Shown here in pieces: positions 24,333 to 34,546 of a stretch of DNA of 64,000 nt. A model generated the notes under the pieces. It had not been told where the DNA came from and did no database searches. It saw nothing but the letters and a program-made list of their open reading frames with translations. The DNA lies in assembly GCF_000282635.1 (NCBI RefSeq), contig NZ_AKIW01000007.1:62001-126000 (forward strand), written 5' to 3'. The position numbers were made by a program, and so were the translations under genes. Every line of letters starts with the position of its first letter. Within the stretch, counting starts at the first letter, position 1. This DNA is from Variovorax sp. CF313. GTDB lineage: Bacteria; Pseudomonadota; Gammaproteobacteria; Burkholderiales; Burkholderiaceae_C.

Positions 24333-24770
24333 TCAGTTCGCTTCGGGCACTTCGTCGAGCGAGGGCGTCTCGCTCTTGTGCGCGGCGATGTCGCGCACAT
24401 TCTTCTGCACCGCGACCGCACCGAACAGGCTCAGCAGGAATGCCATGGCATAGAAGCCCTTCTCGCTGGCAGCCAGCGTGGCATTGAACAGGCCAACGGC
24501 GAGCAGGGCGACCGACAGCAGCAGCGAGATCCAGCACAGGCCGTAGTAGATGCCGGTCACGGTCGTGCCTTCGAGGCGGTCGCGCACGGTCTTCTGCAGC
24601 GACACGGCGGAGAACAGGCCGTACATCAGGATGGTGAAGTAGTAGCCCTTCTCGTTGAGCTGCATAGAGGCGTTCCACAGCCCGATCAGGTAGACGATGG
24701 CGCCGATGAGCAGCGCGGCCCAGGAAGCGGCGACGAATGCCGCGGTCGGCTTCTGGAATTTGATGGCCAT
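24333..24770 (-). CDS. YiaA-like inner membrane protein (YiaAB two-helix repeats)
   Basis: A 145-residue protein with four hydrophobic helices arranged as two YiaA/B repeats: [20 protein letters not shown] with the NEKGYYF motif, then the equivalent second pair with SEKGFYA. YiaA/YiaB are inner membrane proteins of unknown biochemical role in E. coli. The gene is monocistronic and convergent with recX. Confidence 0.82.
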   Translation of the reverse strand: MAIKFQKPTAAFVAASWAALLIGAIVYLIGLWNASMQLNEKGYYFTILMYGLFSAVSLQKTVRDRLEGTTVTGIYYGLCWISLLLSVALLAVGLFNATLAASEKGFYAMAFLLSLFGAVAVQKNVRDIAAHKSETPSLDEVPEAN

Positions 24771-24899
24771 GGAATCCTCCTCGTGTAGATGGGTGCGCGA
24801 TTATGGTGTGGAGCGCCAATGGCATGATCCACCGCGCGCCGGCAGCTCGCACTGCAGCCCACAAGAAGGACCGGCCGTCACTTTTGGAGGAGCTTTTCC

Positions 24900-25628
24900 G
24901 TGTCACCTGAGCCCATCGGCCAGCCGTCTCTCGTTCGCACCGGCGCCAAGGCCGGCCTTTCCTTCGCCGGCTCCGTGATCAAGGGCAGTCTCCTCGGCCT
25001 GATTCTGGGCGGCGGCGTTTTCTTCTTCTATCTGGGCCAACTGCACGGGCCGGGCAACACGGCGGCGCGTGCCGGTGGGGCTGGCGCCATCCTCGCGCTC
25101 GTCACCTCGCCGCCGCTGCTGGTGGCCGTTTTGCTGCTGCTGTTCGTGGCCGTCTACGCGATGCTCGGCGTGCAGCAGGGCCGCGCGCGTGCAATGCAGC
25201 ACCTGGTCGCGGCGCGTGGCGAGGCGGTGTCGCAGCGGCTCGGCGGCGCGATTGCCGGGCGCATCGAGGCGATGCCGCGTGCCCACGGCACCCTGCAGCG
25301 CGCAGCCGAATGGCTGTCGATCGATGCCTTGAGCAAGCAGCTCGCGCCGGTGCTGGGCGAGGGCAGGGCGGTGCGTTCGGTGGTGAGCTTCGTGCTCGAC
25401 CGGCTGCCGCTGAGCGAGATGCTCGCCGAGTGGCAGCAAAGCCGCGCCGAGCATGGCGAGCCGCCGGTGGGCGAGGGCGCTGCGCAGGACCCGGCCCTGC
25501 GTGCCTTGCTCACGCGCCGCATCCGCGAGACGCTGCAGGACATGGCGACACCCTCGCGCAAGCCGCTCTACATCGCGCTGGGCGCGCACGCGGCGCTGCT
25601 GGGCGTTGGACTCTGGCTGGTGAACTGA
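24900..25628 (+). CDS. Hypothetical membrane protein, 242 aa
   Basis: A 242-residue protein with a GTG start preceded by an AGGAG site. Two N-terminal membrane helices (about residues 23-47 and 66-92), a long helical cytoplasmic or periplasmic middle (residues 95-215) and a final C-terminal helix (LYIALGAHAALLGVGLWLV). No named domain is recognised. The gene stands alone between yiaA-like and argC. Confidence 0.68.
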   Translation: MSPEPIGQPSLVRTGAKAGLSFAGSVIKGSLLGLILGGGVFFFYLGQLHGPGNTAARAGGAGAILALVTSPPLLVAVLLLLFVAVYAMLGVQQGRARAMQHLVAARGEAVSQRLGGAIAGRIEAMPRAHGTLQRAAEWLSIDALSKQLAPVLGEGRAVRSVVSFVLDRLPLSEMLAEWQQSRAEHGEPPVGEGAAQDPALRALLTRRIRETLQDMATPSRKPLYIALGAHAALLGVGLWLVN

Positions 25629-25644
25629 CGAGGAAGCGCGGCGC

Positions 25645-26568
25645 TCAGAGCGCCAGCATCAGCTTCAGGTTCTGCACCGCGGCGCCGCTGGCGCCCTTGC
25701 CGAGGTTGTCGAGGCGGGCGATCACCACGGCATGGCGGTGGTCTTCGTTCGGGAACACGCGGATCTCGAGCTCGTTGGTGTCGTTGAGCGCCAACGCATC
25801 GAGCTTGCCGTCCTCGGTGGGCGGCAGCACCTTCACGAATTTTTCGGGCGTGTTGCTGCGCGCGTAATGCGCGGCCAGCGCGTCCTGCAGGTCGCCGGCC
25901 TTCGGCTTGCCCGGGAGCAGGTCGAGGTGCAGCGGCAGTTGCACCAGCATGCCCTGCTTGAAGTTGCCCACCGACGGGATGAAGACCGGCCGGCGGGTGA
26001 GGCCGGTGTAGGTCATGATTTCGGGGATGTGCTTGTGCTTCAGGCCCAGCGCGTAGGTCTCGAACAGCGGGGCTTCGCCCTTTTCATGGGCCTCGATCAT
26101 GGTCCGGCCGCCGCCCGAGTAGCCGCTCACCGAGGGCAGCGAGATCGGGAAATCGGCGGGCAGCAGGCCCGCGTCGACCAGCGGACGCACCATGGCGATG
26201 GCGCCGGTGGCGTAGCAGCCCGGGTTGCCGACGCGCTCGGCCTTGGCCACGGCCTGCCAGTGGCCTTCCACCAGTTCGGGGAAGCCGAACACCCAACCCG
26301 GGGCGATGCGGTGCGCCGTGGAGGCGTCGATGATCTTGGGCTTCCTGCCGGGCAGCTGATCGATCAGTGCGACCGATTCGCGCGCCGCGTCGTCGTGCAG
26401 GCACAGCACCACCAGGTCGACGCCGGCCATCAGGTCGCGCTTGGCATTGGCGTCTTTTCGCAGCTCGGGCGCGATGCTCACGAGTTCGATCTGCGACATC
26501 GCCTGGAGCCGTTCGCGAATCTGCAGGCCGGTGGTACCGGCTTCGCCGTCGATGAAAACCTTGGCCAT
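25645..26568 (-). CDS. argC: N-acetyl-gamma-glutamyl-phosphate reductase (type 2)
   Basis: A 307-residue ArgC, the short type 2 form common in betaproteobacteria. The NADP-binding start is [17 protein letters not shown], the catalytic cysteine is Cys118 in [11 protein letters not shown], and HKHIPEI supplies the conserved histidine region. It reduces N-acetylglutamyl-5-phosphate to the semialdehyde in arginine biosynthesis. The start at 26568 is chosen because it gives the family N terminus; the longer reading runs into the sucC promoter region. No other arg gene is in the window. Confidence 0.94.
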   Translation of the reverse strand: MAKVFIDGEAGTTGLQIRERLQAMSQIELVSIAPELRKDANAKRDLMAGVDLVVLCLHDDAARESVALIDQLPGRKPKIIDASTAHRIAPGWVFGFPELVEGHWQAVAKAERVGNPGCYATGAIAMVRPLVDAGLLPADFPISLPSVSGYSGGGRTMIEAHEKGEAPLFETYALGLKHKHIPEIMTYTGLTRRPVFIPSVGNFKQGMLVQLPLHLDLLPGKPKAGDLQDALAAHYARSNTPEKFVKVLPPTEDGKLDALALNDTNELEIRVFPNEDHRHAVVIARLDNLGKGASGAAVQNLKLMLAL

Positions 26569-26773
26569 GATGGAGTGTGCTCGGGTGGCTAGAAGAAAGT
26601 ACGTATTGACCGCAAACCCGCGTACGGTATTGGTGCGGCGCACCATGATACAGTCCGCGGTTGTTCGCCGCCCCCAGCCGTCAGGCTGCCGTCGCCCGCG
26701 AGCAACAGAGCCAACGAAGCCTCAGACCCCAGATCTCCTGTTCTCAACCTCCTCCTTCCGAGAGACATCCCTC

Positions 26774-27940
<1,167 letters not shown>

Positions 27941-27950
27941 GGAACAAGTC

Positions 27951-28844
27951 ATGTCGATCTACATCAACAAAGACACCAAAGTCATCACGCAAGGCATCAC
28001 CGGCAAGACCGGCCAGTTCCACACCGAAAAGTGCCAGGAATACGCGAACGGCAAGAACGCCTTCGTGGCGGGCGTGAACCCGAAGAAGGCCGGCGAGTCG
28101 ATCTTCAACATTCCGATCTTCGGTTCGGTGAAGGAAGCTGCTTCGCAGACCGGCGCCACCGTGTCGGTGATCTACGTGCCGCCGGCAGGCGCCGCGGCCG
28201 CCATCTGGGAAGCCGTCGAGGCCGACCTGGACCTGGCGATCTGCATCACCGAAGGCATCCCGGTTCGCGACATGCTCGAAGTGCGCAACAAGATGAAGGC
28301 CAAGGAAGCGGCCGGCGGCAAGAAGACGCTGCTGCTGGGCCCGAACTGCCCCGGCCTCATCACGCCCGACGAAATCAAGATCGGCATCATGCCCGGCCAC
28401 ATCCACCGCAAGGGCCGCATCGGCGTGGTCTCCCGTTCGGGCACGCTGACGTACGAAGCCGTGGCTCAACTGACCGAAATCGGCCTGGGCCAATCGTCGG
28501 CAGTCGGCATCGGCGGCGACCCGATCAACGGCCTGAAGCACATCGACGTGATGAAGGCCTTCAACGACGATCCGGACACCGACGCGGTCATCATGATCGG
28601 CGAAATCGGCGGCCCCGACGAAGCTGACGCAGCCCGCTGGTGCAAGGAGCACATGAAGAAGCCGGTCGTGGGCTTCATCGCCGGTGTCACCGCCCCTCCC
28701 GGCAAGCGCATGGGCCACGCCGGCGCGCTGATCTCGGGCGGTGCCGACACGGCCGATGCCAAGCTGGCCATCATGGAAGAATGCGGCTTCACCGTGACGC
28801 GCAACTTCTCGGAACTGGCCAAGCTGCTCAAGGCGCAGCTCTAA
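27951..28844 (+). CDS. sucD: Succinate--CoA ligase subunit alpha
   Basis: A 297-residue Rossmann-fold subunit. It carries the CoA-binding [13 protein letters not shown] segment and the phosphohistidine loop [13 protein letters not shown], which passes phosphate between succinyl phosphate and the nucleotide site on SucC. It is translated from the sucC message and followed by a strong terminator. Confidence 0.97.
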   Translation: MSIYINKDTKVITQGITGKTGQFHTEKCQEYANGKNAFVAGVNPKKAGESIFNIPIFGSVKEAASQTGATVSVIYVPPAGAAAAIWEAVEADLDLAICITEGIPVRDMLEVRNKMKAKEAAGGKKTLLLGPNCPGLITPDEIKIGIMPGHIHRKGRIGVVSRSGTLTYEAVAQLTEIGLGQSSAVGIGGDPINGLKHIDVMKAFNDDPDTDAVIMIGEIGGPDEADAARWCKEHMKKPVVGFIAGVTAPPGKRMGHAGALISGGADTADAKLAIMEECGFTVTRNFSELAKLLKAQL

Positions 28845-28903
28845 GAGACGGCCCCGCGACACCGGCCGCAGAGCCGGGTCATGAGAGGACCACGCAGAAA
28901 CAG

Positions 28904-28937
28904 AAAAGCGCCCGCACTCGATTGCGGGCGCTTTTTT
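28904..28937 (+). terminator. sucCD intrinsic terminator
   Basis: GCGCCCGCA (28908-28916), loop CTCGAT, TGCGGGCGC (28923-28931), then TTTTTT. The preceding AAAA extends the stem and could make it work in both directions. Confidence 0.92.
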
Positions 28938-28963
28938 CAATAAAACACAGTGGGATCAGAGAC

Positions 28964-29647
28964 ATGGAAATTCTTCAAAGCACCGATTTCTGGCTGGGTC
29001 TGCTCAAGATCGTCTGGATCAACATCATCCTGTCGGGGGACAACGCGGTGGTGATCGCCATGGCGGCGCGGTCGTTGCCGCCGGCGCAGCAGAAAAAGGC
29101 CGTGCTCTTCGGCTCGGGCGCGGCCGTGGTGCTGCGTATCGTGCTCACGGTGGTGGCAGCCAAGCTGCTCGCCCTGCCTTACCTGCAGATCATCGGCGGC
29201 CTGCTGCTGCTGTGGATCGGCCTGCAGCTGCTGAGCGAGGAAGACGAGGGCGAGGGCGAGTCCAAGGAATACGGCAGCATGATGGCCGCGGTGCGCACCA
29301 TCCTGCTGGCCGACCTGGTGATGAGCCTGGACAACGTGATTGCCGTCGCGGCCGCCGCGCAGGGCAGCATGGTGCTGCTGGTCCTCGGCCTGGCGATCAG
29401 CATTCCCTTGGTGATTTTCGGCAGCACGCTCATGATCAAGCTCATGGAACGCTTCCCGATCATCGTCATGCTGGGTGCTGCGCTGATCGGCTGGGTCGGC
29501 GGCGAAACCATCGTGCAAGACGCGATCCTGCGCGACACGCTGGCGGCCAATCCCTGGTTGCACTACGCGGCTGCTGCTGCCGGTGCGGTGTTCGTCGTGG
29601 CTGGCGGCCGCTTGCTGCAACGGCGCGCACGTGCCGCTGCTCATTGA
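28964..29647 (+). CDS. TerC family membrane protein (YjbE-like)
   Basis: A 227-residue protein with about seven membrane helices. Two TerC signature segments with conserved acidic residues are present: IILSGDNAVVIAMAAR near the N terminus and LADLVMSLDNVIAVAAA in the middle. TerC proteins are linked to manganese export, often during metalation of exported proteins. Unlike the second TerC gene in this window it has no visible yybP-ykoY element; the short gap to sucD is filled by the terminator. Confidence 0.88.
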   Translation: MEILQSTDFWLGLLKIVWINIILSGDNAVVIAMAARSLPPAQQKKAVLFGSGAAVVLRIVLTVVAAKLLALPYLQIIGGLLLLWIGLQLLSEEDEGEGESKEYGSMMAAVRTILLADLVMSLDNVIAVAAAAQGSMVLLVLGLAISIPLVIFGSTLMIKLMERFPIIVMLGAALIGWVGGETIVQDAILRDTLAANPWLHYAAAAAGAVFVVAGGRLLQRRARAAAH

Positions 29648-29675
29648 GTTTTCAAGAAGTCAGTACTGACAAACC

Positions 29676-30464
29676 ATGGCGAGTGTCGGCGTTTCCATGT
29701 TCTCCACTCGCCCCGCGCTGACCTGGGAATTCGCCTCCCTGACCGACGTCGGGCGAACGCGCGCCCATAACGAGGACGCCGTGCACGTGGACCCCGCCCT
29801 CGGGCTGGCCTTGCTGGCCGACGGCATGGGCGGCTACAAGGGCGGCGAAGTGGCCAGCGCGATGGCCGTCTCCCTGATGCACGCCAGCTTCGGCCGCTGG
29901 TTCGCCCAGGCCGGGATGCAGGCGCCTGCCCGCGTGGTCCGGCGGGCGCTGCAGGCAGCCACGGACGAGGCCAACGGCTCGATCCTGCATGCCGGCACGA
30001 CCAACCCCGAACTGCAGGGCATGGGAACGACCCTGGTGCTGGCGGCATTCCGGCCGCAGCGCGTGGTGGTTGGCCACATCGGCGACTCGCGGTGCTACCG
30101 CGTGCGCAACAACAAGCTGGAACTGCTCACGCGTGATCACTCGCTGCGCCAGCAGCAGCTCGACGCCGGCGCCATCACCGCCGAGGAAGCCCTGAATTCG
30201 CCCACGCGCAACCTGGTGACCCGCGCCGTGGGCGTGGAGGCCCAGGTCTTGCTGGAAATGCACGAACACAGCGCAAGACCGGGCGATCTCTATATGCTCT
30301 GCTCCGACGGGCTCAGCGAGATGGTTTCGGACGAGCAGCTTTTCACGCTTCTAGGACACGATGTCGGGCTTCAGAAAAAAGCATCACTTTTGGTTGAAAT
30401 TGCCAACGAGAATGGCGGACGGGACAACATCTCTGTTGTCCTGGCCAGCGCGAGCGTTGCATAG
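29676..30464 (+). CDS. PP2C-type Ser/Thr protein phosphatase
   Basis: A 262-residue phosphatase of the PPM family with the metal-binding motifs intact: DVGRTRAHNEDA, LADGMGGYKGGE, GTTLVLA, HIGDSRCYR, and NGGRDNISVVL at the C terminus. It dephosphorylates Ser/Thr phosphoproteins in the cytoplasm. No kinase gene is adjacent, but the next gene encodes an FHA domain, which binds phosphothreonine. The start at 29676 is tentative; a second ATG at 29697 is equally placed. A perfect 12-bp palindrome lies just upstream. Confidence 0.92.
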   Translation: MASVGVSMFSTRPALTWEFASLTDVGRTRAHNEDAVHVDPALGLALLADGMGGYKGGEVASAMAVSLMHASFGRWFAQAGMQAPARVVRRALQAATDEANGSILHAGTTNPELQGMGTTLVLAAFRPQRVVVGHIGDSRCYRVRNNKLELLTRDHSLRQQQLDAGAITAEEALNSPTRNLVTRAVGVEAQVLLEMHEHSARPGDLYMLCSDGLSEMVSDEQLFTLLGHDVGLQKKASLLVEIANENGGRDNISVVLASASVA

Positions 30465-30551
30465 GCGCCTCGCACGGCCAGGTAGCAGGCTCCGGCGGCA
30501 TCACGCCGATGCGCTTGTCGTCTTTCAAGCTTTGGATACCGGGGGGCGGCA

Positions 30552-31205
30552 ATGCCGAGGATGATCATTTCGGTCGATGGCGTTGTCATCGGGCAAGTGG
30601 CGCTTGCCAAGGAGCGCACGACACTGGGACGCCGTGCCTACAACGACATCGTGATCGACAATCTGGCGGTCAGCGGCGAACACGCCGTGCTGCACATGAG
30701 CGGTGGCGAAGTCGAAATTGAAGATCTCAACAGCACCAACGGCACCTACGTCAATGCGCTCGCCATCCAGAAGCAGGCGCTCAAGGACAACGATGTCGTC
30801 GAGGTCGGCGGCTGCCGCATCCATTTCCGCGCGCGCAGCAACCTGGCCGTCAGCGCCAGCTCGGTCCGCACCGCATCGGCCGAGTTCCTGTCGGGGAACA
30901 TGCCCCTGTCGTCGGCACCCACGGAATCGGGCGCGCTGGTCGAACTCGGCGTTCCGGTGCTGCGCGTGCTCTCCGGCGCCAACGAGGGGCAGGACGTCGC
31001 GCTGCAGAAGGTCGTCACCACCATCGGCAAGCCCGGTGTCGCGGTGGCGGTGGTCACGCGCCGGCGCACGGGCTACGTGGCCGCGGGTGTCGAAGGACGC
31101 GTCATGCTCAACGGCCAGCAACTGGGGGCCGAGGCGGTCGCGCTGCAGGAGCACGACGTGCTCGAGCTCGGCGGTGCCACACGCATGCAGTTCGTGCGCA
31201 TCTGA
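30552..31205 (+). CDS. FHA domain-containing protein
   Basis: A 217-residue soluble protein. The N-terminal FHA domain (about residues 5-95) has the phosphothreonine-binding residues in TTLGRR, NLAVSGEH and LNSTNGTYVN. The second half (about 130-217) resembles a degenerate FHA-like beta sandwich (VALQKVVTTIGKPGVAV, then VMLNGQQLGAEAV). It has a GGGGGG ribosome binding site. FHA proteins read Ser/Thr phosphorylation, and its place between a PP2C phosphatase and a cyclase suggests it couples phosphorylation to cyclic nucleotide signalling (inference). Confidence 0.9.
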   Translation: MPRMIISVDGVVIGQVALAKERTTLGRRAYNDIVIDNLAVSGEHAVLHMSGGEVEIEDLNSTNGTYVNALAIQKQALKDNDVVEVGGCRIHFRARSNLAVSASSVRTASAEFLSGNMPLSSAPTESGALVELGVPVLRVLSGANEGQDVALQKVVTTIGKPGVAVAVVTRRRTGYVAAGVEGRVMLNGQQLGAEAVALQEHDVLELGGATRMQFVRI

Positions 31206-31256
31206 GCCGCTTTTTCTTCCGGCCTGTTGCGGCAAAGCCCATACGAGTGCAGCGCC

Positions 31257-33509
31257 GTGAGAGGGCTTCGACGGCACTGGCCGCGTATCGCCATCACGTT
31301 GCTGCCGGTGCTGTTGGCGCTGGCGCATGCCACCGGCGCGTGGCAGCTGAGCGCACTCGAACGCCTTGATCGGCTGATCTACGACATCCGCCTGCGTGCC
31401 ACCATGCCGGGCACGTTCGATGCGCGCGTCGTGATCGTCGACGTCGACGACGCCAGCCTGGCACGCCAGGGGCAGTGGCCCTGGGCGCGCGACAAGATCG
31501 CCCGTCTCACCACGGAACTGATGGCCCGCCAGCAGGCGGCCGTGCTCGGTTTCGACGTCATGTTCCTCGAACCGGACCGCAGCTCCGGCCTCGACAGGCT
31601 GCGGGAAATCGCCAGCGGGCCGCTGGGCGGCATGCCGGGCCTGGCCGCCGAGGTCGAGCGGCTTGCACCCTCGCTCGATCACGATGCCACGCTCGCTGCG
31701 GCGCTCGAAGGCCAGCGCGTCGCGCTGGGCTACTACTTCACGCGGACCGAGACGCCGAGCGCCAAGGGACAGCTGCCTCCTGCCCCCTCGTTGCCGGAGG
31801 GGGCGTTCCCCCCGCGCGGCATTTACGCCACCAACTGGAATGGCTTCGGAGCCAGCCTGCCGGCGCTGGCGCAGGCCGCGCCCATTGCGGGATTCCTGAA
31901 TACGCTGGTTGGCGCCACCGGCGACGGCGTCATTCGCAGCGTGCCGCTCATCGCCCGCTACGAGGGCGACAAGGCGCAGCCGGGCTACTACGAATCGCTC
32001 GCGCTCGCGGTCTACCGCCTCGCAAACGGATTGCCGCCCGTGCAGCCCGCCTTTGCGCCCGGCGGCGCCAAGCCGCAGCTCGAATCGCTGCGAGTGGGTC
32101 CCCTGCGCATACCGGTCGACGCAACGGGCAGCATGCAGGTGCCGTTCCGCGGCCCCGGCGGTGCCGACGGCGGGTCGTTCCGCTATGTGTCCGCCGCCGA
32201 CGTGCTCGAGGGCCGGCTCGGGCCGGGCGAACTGAAGGGCAAGATCGTGCTCGTGGGCGCCACCGCCCCAGGCCTGCAAGACCTGCGCGCCACGCCGGTC
32301 GAGGCCGCATTTCCGGGCGTGGAAGTGCATGCCAACATCGTCTCCGGCCTGCTCGACCATCGGCTGCTCAGCGTGCCCGACTACGCCTCGGGCTACGAGA
32401 CGCTGATGGTCGCCGTGACGGGGCTCGTGCTGGCCTTCGGGCTGTCGCTGCTGCCGGCGCCGCGCGCCGTGTTGCTGGCCGCGGGGGCGATCGCCGTGCT
32501 GATCGGCCTCAACACCTGGCTGTACGCGAGCCACGGCCTCGTGCTGCCGCTGGCGTCGGCCCTGGCCATGACGGCGCTTGCCTTCGCGCTCAACATGAGC
32601 TGGGGCTACCTCGTCGAATCGCGCGCGCGGCGCGGCCTGGTACGGCTTTTCGGCACCTACGTGCCGCCCCAGCTCGTCAACGAAATGATGGCGCACCCCG
32701 ACCGCTACAGCATGCGCGCCGAGAGCAAGCCCATGACCGTCATGTTCTGCGACATGCGCGACTTCACCCGCCTGTCGGAGCAAATGGCCCCGGCCGAGCT
32801 GCAGGCCTTTCTCAACACCGTCTTCAGCCGGCTCACCAACGTCATCAGCGCCCACCGCGGCACCGTCGACAAGTACATGGGCGACTGCGTCATGGCCTTC
32901 TGGGGCGCGCCCATCGACACGCCCGACCACGCCACCCTCGCCGTGCGCGCCGCGCTCGACATGGCCGATGCCGTGCACGACATCAACCGCATCCACCGCG
33001 CCAGCGGCCGCCCCGAGATCAGCGTGGGCATCGGCATCAACAGCGGCGTGATGAGCGTGGGCGACATGGGCTCCACCGCGCGCCGCAGCTATACCGTGGT
33101 CGGCGATGCGGTCAACCTCGCATCCCGCCTCGAGGGCCTGAGTGGGCACTACGGAATGGAAATCGTCGCCAGCGGCGCCACCCGCGAGCTGGCGCCCGGC
33201 TACATCTGGCAAGAGCTCGACAGCGTGCTCGTCAAAGGCAAGGCACAGGCCGTTGCCGTTTTTACGCCCCTGGCCGCGCACACGCCCGAAGCGGCGAAAG
33301 AGACTCAGCAGTTGCTCGACCGCTGGAGCGAAGTGCTCGCGGCTTACCGCCGGCAGGACTGGGCGGTGGGCCGAAACTTGCTGGCTCCCCTGCTCGCCGC
33401 GGACGCAAAAAAAGTCCTTTACCAGCTCTACGCCCAGCGTTTAGCCTCAATGGCGTTGCGCCCGCAGGACCCTGATTGGGACGGTGCAACCCGGTTCGAA
33501 ACCAAATGA
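31257..33509 (+). CDS. CHASE2 sensor class III adenylate/guanylate cyclase
   Basis: About 750 residues. One N-terminal membrane helix, a periplasmic CHASE2 sensor (about residues 30-350), three further membrane helices (about 375-450), then a class III cyclase domain: MTVMFCDMRDFTRLSEQM with two metal-binding Asp, DKYMGDCVMAFWGAP, and SRRSYTVVGDAVNLASRL-type closing motif (read as RRSYTVVGDAVNLASRL). It should make cAMP or cGMP in response to a periplasmic signal. The start is uncertain: GTG at 31257 gives a basic N terminus before the first helix; a TTG at 31227 is the alternative. Its stop overlaps an ATG of the phosphodiesterase reading frame. Confidence 0.9.
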   Translation: MRGLRRHWPRIAITLLPVLLALAHATGAWQLSALERLDRLIYDIRLRATMPGTFDARVVIVDVDDASLARQGQWPWARDKIARLTTELMARQQAAVLGFDVMFLEPDRSSGLDRLREIASGPLGGMPGLAAEVERLAPSLDHDATLAAALEGQRVALGYYFTRTETPSAKGQLPPAPSLPEGAFPPRGIYATNWNGFGASLPALAQAAPIAGFLNTLVGATGDGVIRSVPLIARYEGDKAQPGYYESLALAVYRLANGLPPVQPAFAPGGAKPQLESLRVGPLRIPVDATGSMQVPFRGPGGADGGSFRYVSAADVLEGRLGPGELKGKIVLVGATAPGLQDLRATPVEAAFPGVEVHANIVSGLLDHRLLSVPDYASGYETLMVAVTGLVLAFGLSLLPAPRAVLLAAGAIAVLIGLNTWLYASHGLVLPLASALAMTALAFALNMSWGYLVESRARRGLVRLFGTYVPPQLVNEMMAHPDRYSMRAESKPMTVMFCDMRDFTRLSEQMAPAELQAFLNTVFSRLTNVISAHRGTVDKYMGDCVMAFWGAPIDTPDHATLAVRAALDMADAVHDINRIHRASGRPEISVGIGINSGVMSVGDMGSTARRSYTVVGDAVNLASRLEGLSGHYGMEIVASGATRELAPGYIWQELDSVLVKGKAQAVAVFTPLAAHTPEAAKETQQLLDRWSEVLAAYRRQDWAVGRNLLAPLLAADAKKVLYQLYAQRLASMALRPQDPDWDGATRFETK

Positions 33510-33538
33510 CGGCAGACACATACGAGGGGTCTCTCACA

Positions 33539-34342
33539 ATGCAGGTTCGTGTGCTGGGTTGCTCGGGCGCCATCGCCAAAGACTGCCGCACCACCTCGTT
33601 CCTGGTCGACACGGACCTGCTCGTCGATGCGGGCACCGGTGTCGGCGACCTTACGCTCGATGAGATGGCCCGCATCGACGACGTCGTGCTCACGCACAGC
33701 CACCTCGACCACATCGCCGCCCTGCCGCTGATGCTCGACGCCGTCGGCAGCCGCCGCATCCGGCCCCTGCGCGTGCATGCGCTGCGCGCCACCATCGAGG
33801 CGCTGCGCACGCACGTGTTCAACAACGTCATCTGGCCGAATTTCGAGAGCATTCCCAGCGCCGAGGCGCCCTTCGTGAGCTTTCACGACATCGCGGTGGG
33901 GCAGATGCTGCACCTGGGGAGCCGCGAGCCCAAGCTCGTCGAGGTGCTGCCGGCGGTTCATACGGTGCCGGCCTGCGGCTTTGCCGTGCGGCGGGCCGAA
34001 GGCGGCGCCCACTGGGTCTTCAGCGGCGACACAGAGCGCAACGCGCCGTTCTGGGAGCGCGTGAATGCGATCGACGTGGCGATGCTGGTGATTGAAACGG
34101 CCTTCAGCAGCCGAGAACAGGCGCTGGCCGAGCGCAGCCTGCATCTGTCGCCTGCGGTGCTGGCCGATGAGCTGACGCACATCGAGCCGGGGAAGCAATA
34201 CCCGATCTACATCACGCACACCAAGCCGGCGGAGACGGACGAGATCATGAGCCAGATCGAGGCGCTGGCGGTCGAGCAGGTGGCGGGGTTGGCGCAGCGG
34301 GATATTCGCTGGTTGAAGGCGGATGGGGTGCTGACTTTCTGA
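33539..34342 (+). CDS. 3',5'-cyclic-nucleotide phosphodiesterase, metallo-beta-lactamase fold
   Basis: A 267-residue metallohydrolase. The Zn-binding motif is THSHLDHIAALPL, with further ligands in AVHTVPACG and FSGDTERN, as in class II cAMP phosphodiesterases (CpdP, yeast Pde1). The ATG at 33539 is favoured since GAGGGG lies 9 bp upstream and the protein then opens MQVRVLGCSGAIA; an ATG at 33506 overlapping the cyclase stop is the alternative. Paired directly with a cyclase, it most likely degrades that enzyme's product. Confidence 0.85.
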   Translation: MQVRVLGCSGAIAKDCRTTSFLVDTDLLVDAGTGVGDLTLDEMARIDDVVLTHSHLDHIAALPLMLDAVGSRRIRPLRVHALRATIEALRTHVFNNVIWPNFESIPSAEAPFVSFHDIAVGQMLHLGSREPKLVEVLPAVHTVPACGFAVRRAEGGAHWVFSGDTERNAPFWERVNAIDVAMLVIETAFSSREQALAERSLHLSPAVLADELTHIEPGKQYPIYITHTKPAETDEIMSQIEALAVEQVAGLAQRDIRWLKADGVLTF

Positions 34343-34360
34343 CTGCTAGGGCGTGGGGCA

Positions 34361-34374
34361 TGACAAATTTGTCA
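34361..34374. promoter_or_regulatory. Perfect 14-bp palindrome upstream of pilA
   Basis: TGACAAATTTGTCA, about 120 bp upstream of the likely pilA transcription start, with a second TGTCAC-ATG-GTGTAA element at 34401-34415. TGTC repeats are the known recognition feature of PilR, so these are candidate activator sites. Confidence 0.5.
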
Positions 34375-34469
34375 CCTCGGTAGCATCTCGAAGCAAGTTG
34401 TGTCACATGGTGTAACGCTGAAGTGAGCGAAGGTGACGGGTTCGGTCAGTTGAGGGCCCTGCGAACGGG

Positions 34470-34484
34470 TGGCACAGATGCTGC
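34470..34484 (+). promoter_or_regulatory. Sigma-54 promoter of pilA
   Basis: TGGCACAGATGCTGC: exact -24 TGGCAC and the invariant GG-N10-GC spacing; the -12 is CTGC rather than TTGC. It predicts a start near 34496, about 50 bp ahead of the pilA ATG. PilR-activated sigma-54 transcription of pilA is established in Pseudomonas. Confidence 0.75.
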
Positions 34485-34546
34485 GGAAGGTACCTCGCTC
34501 CGGGCAGGTTCCCGGGCGTAACAACCAACCAACCTGGAGTTAGTGA

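Noticed and set aside
28845-28963. A yybP-ykoY riboswitch before the first TerC gene
   Set aside because: The 119-bp gap holds the sucCD terminator and lacks both conserved loop sequences.
30525-33281. A 918-codon open frame opposite the FHA and cyclase genes
   Set aside because: No recognisable domain; it spans two well-supported genes on the other strand.
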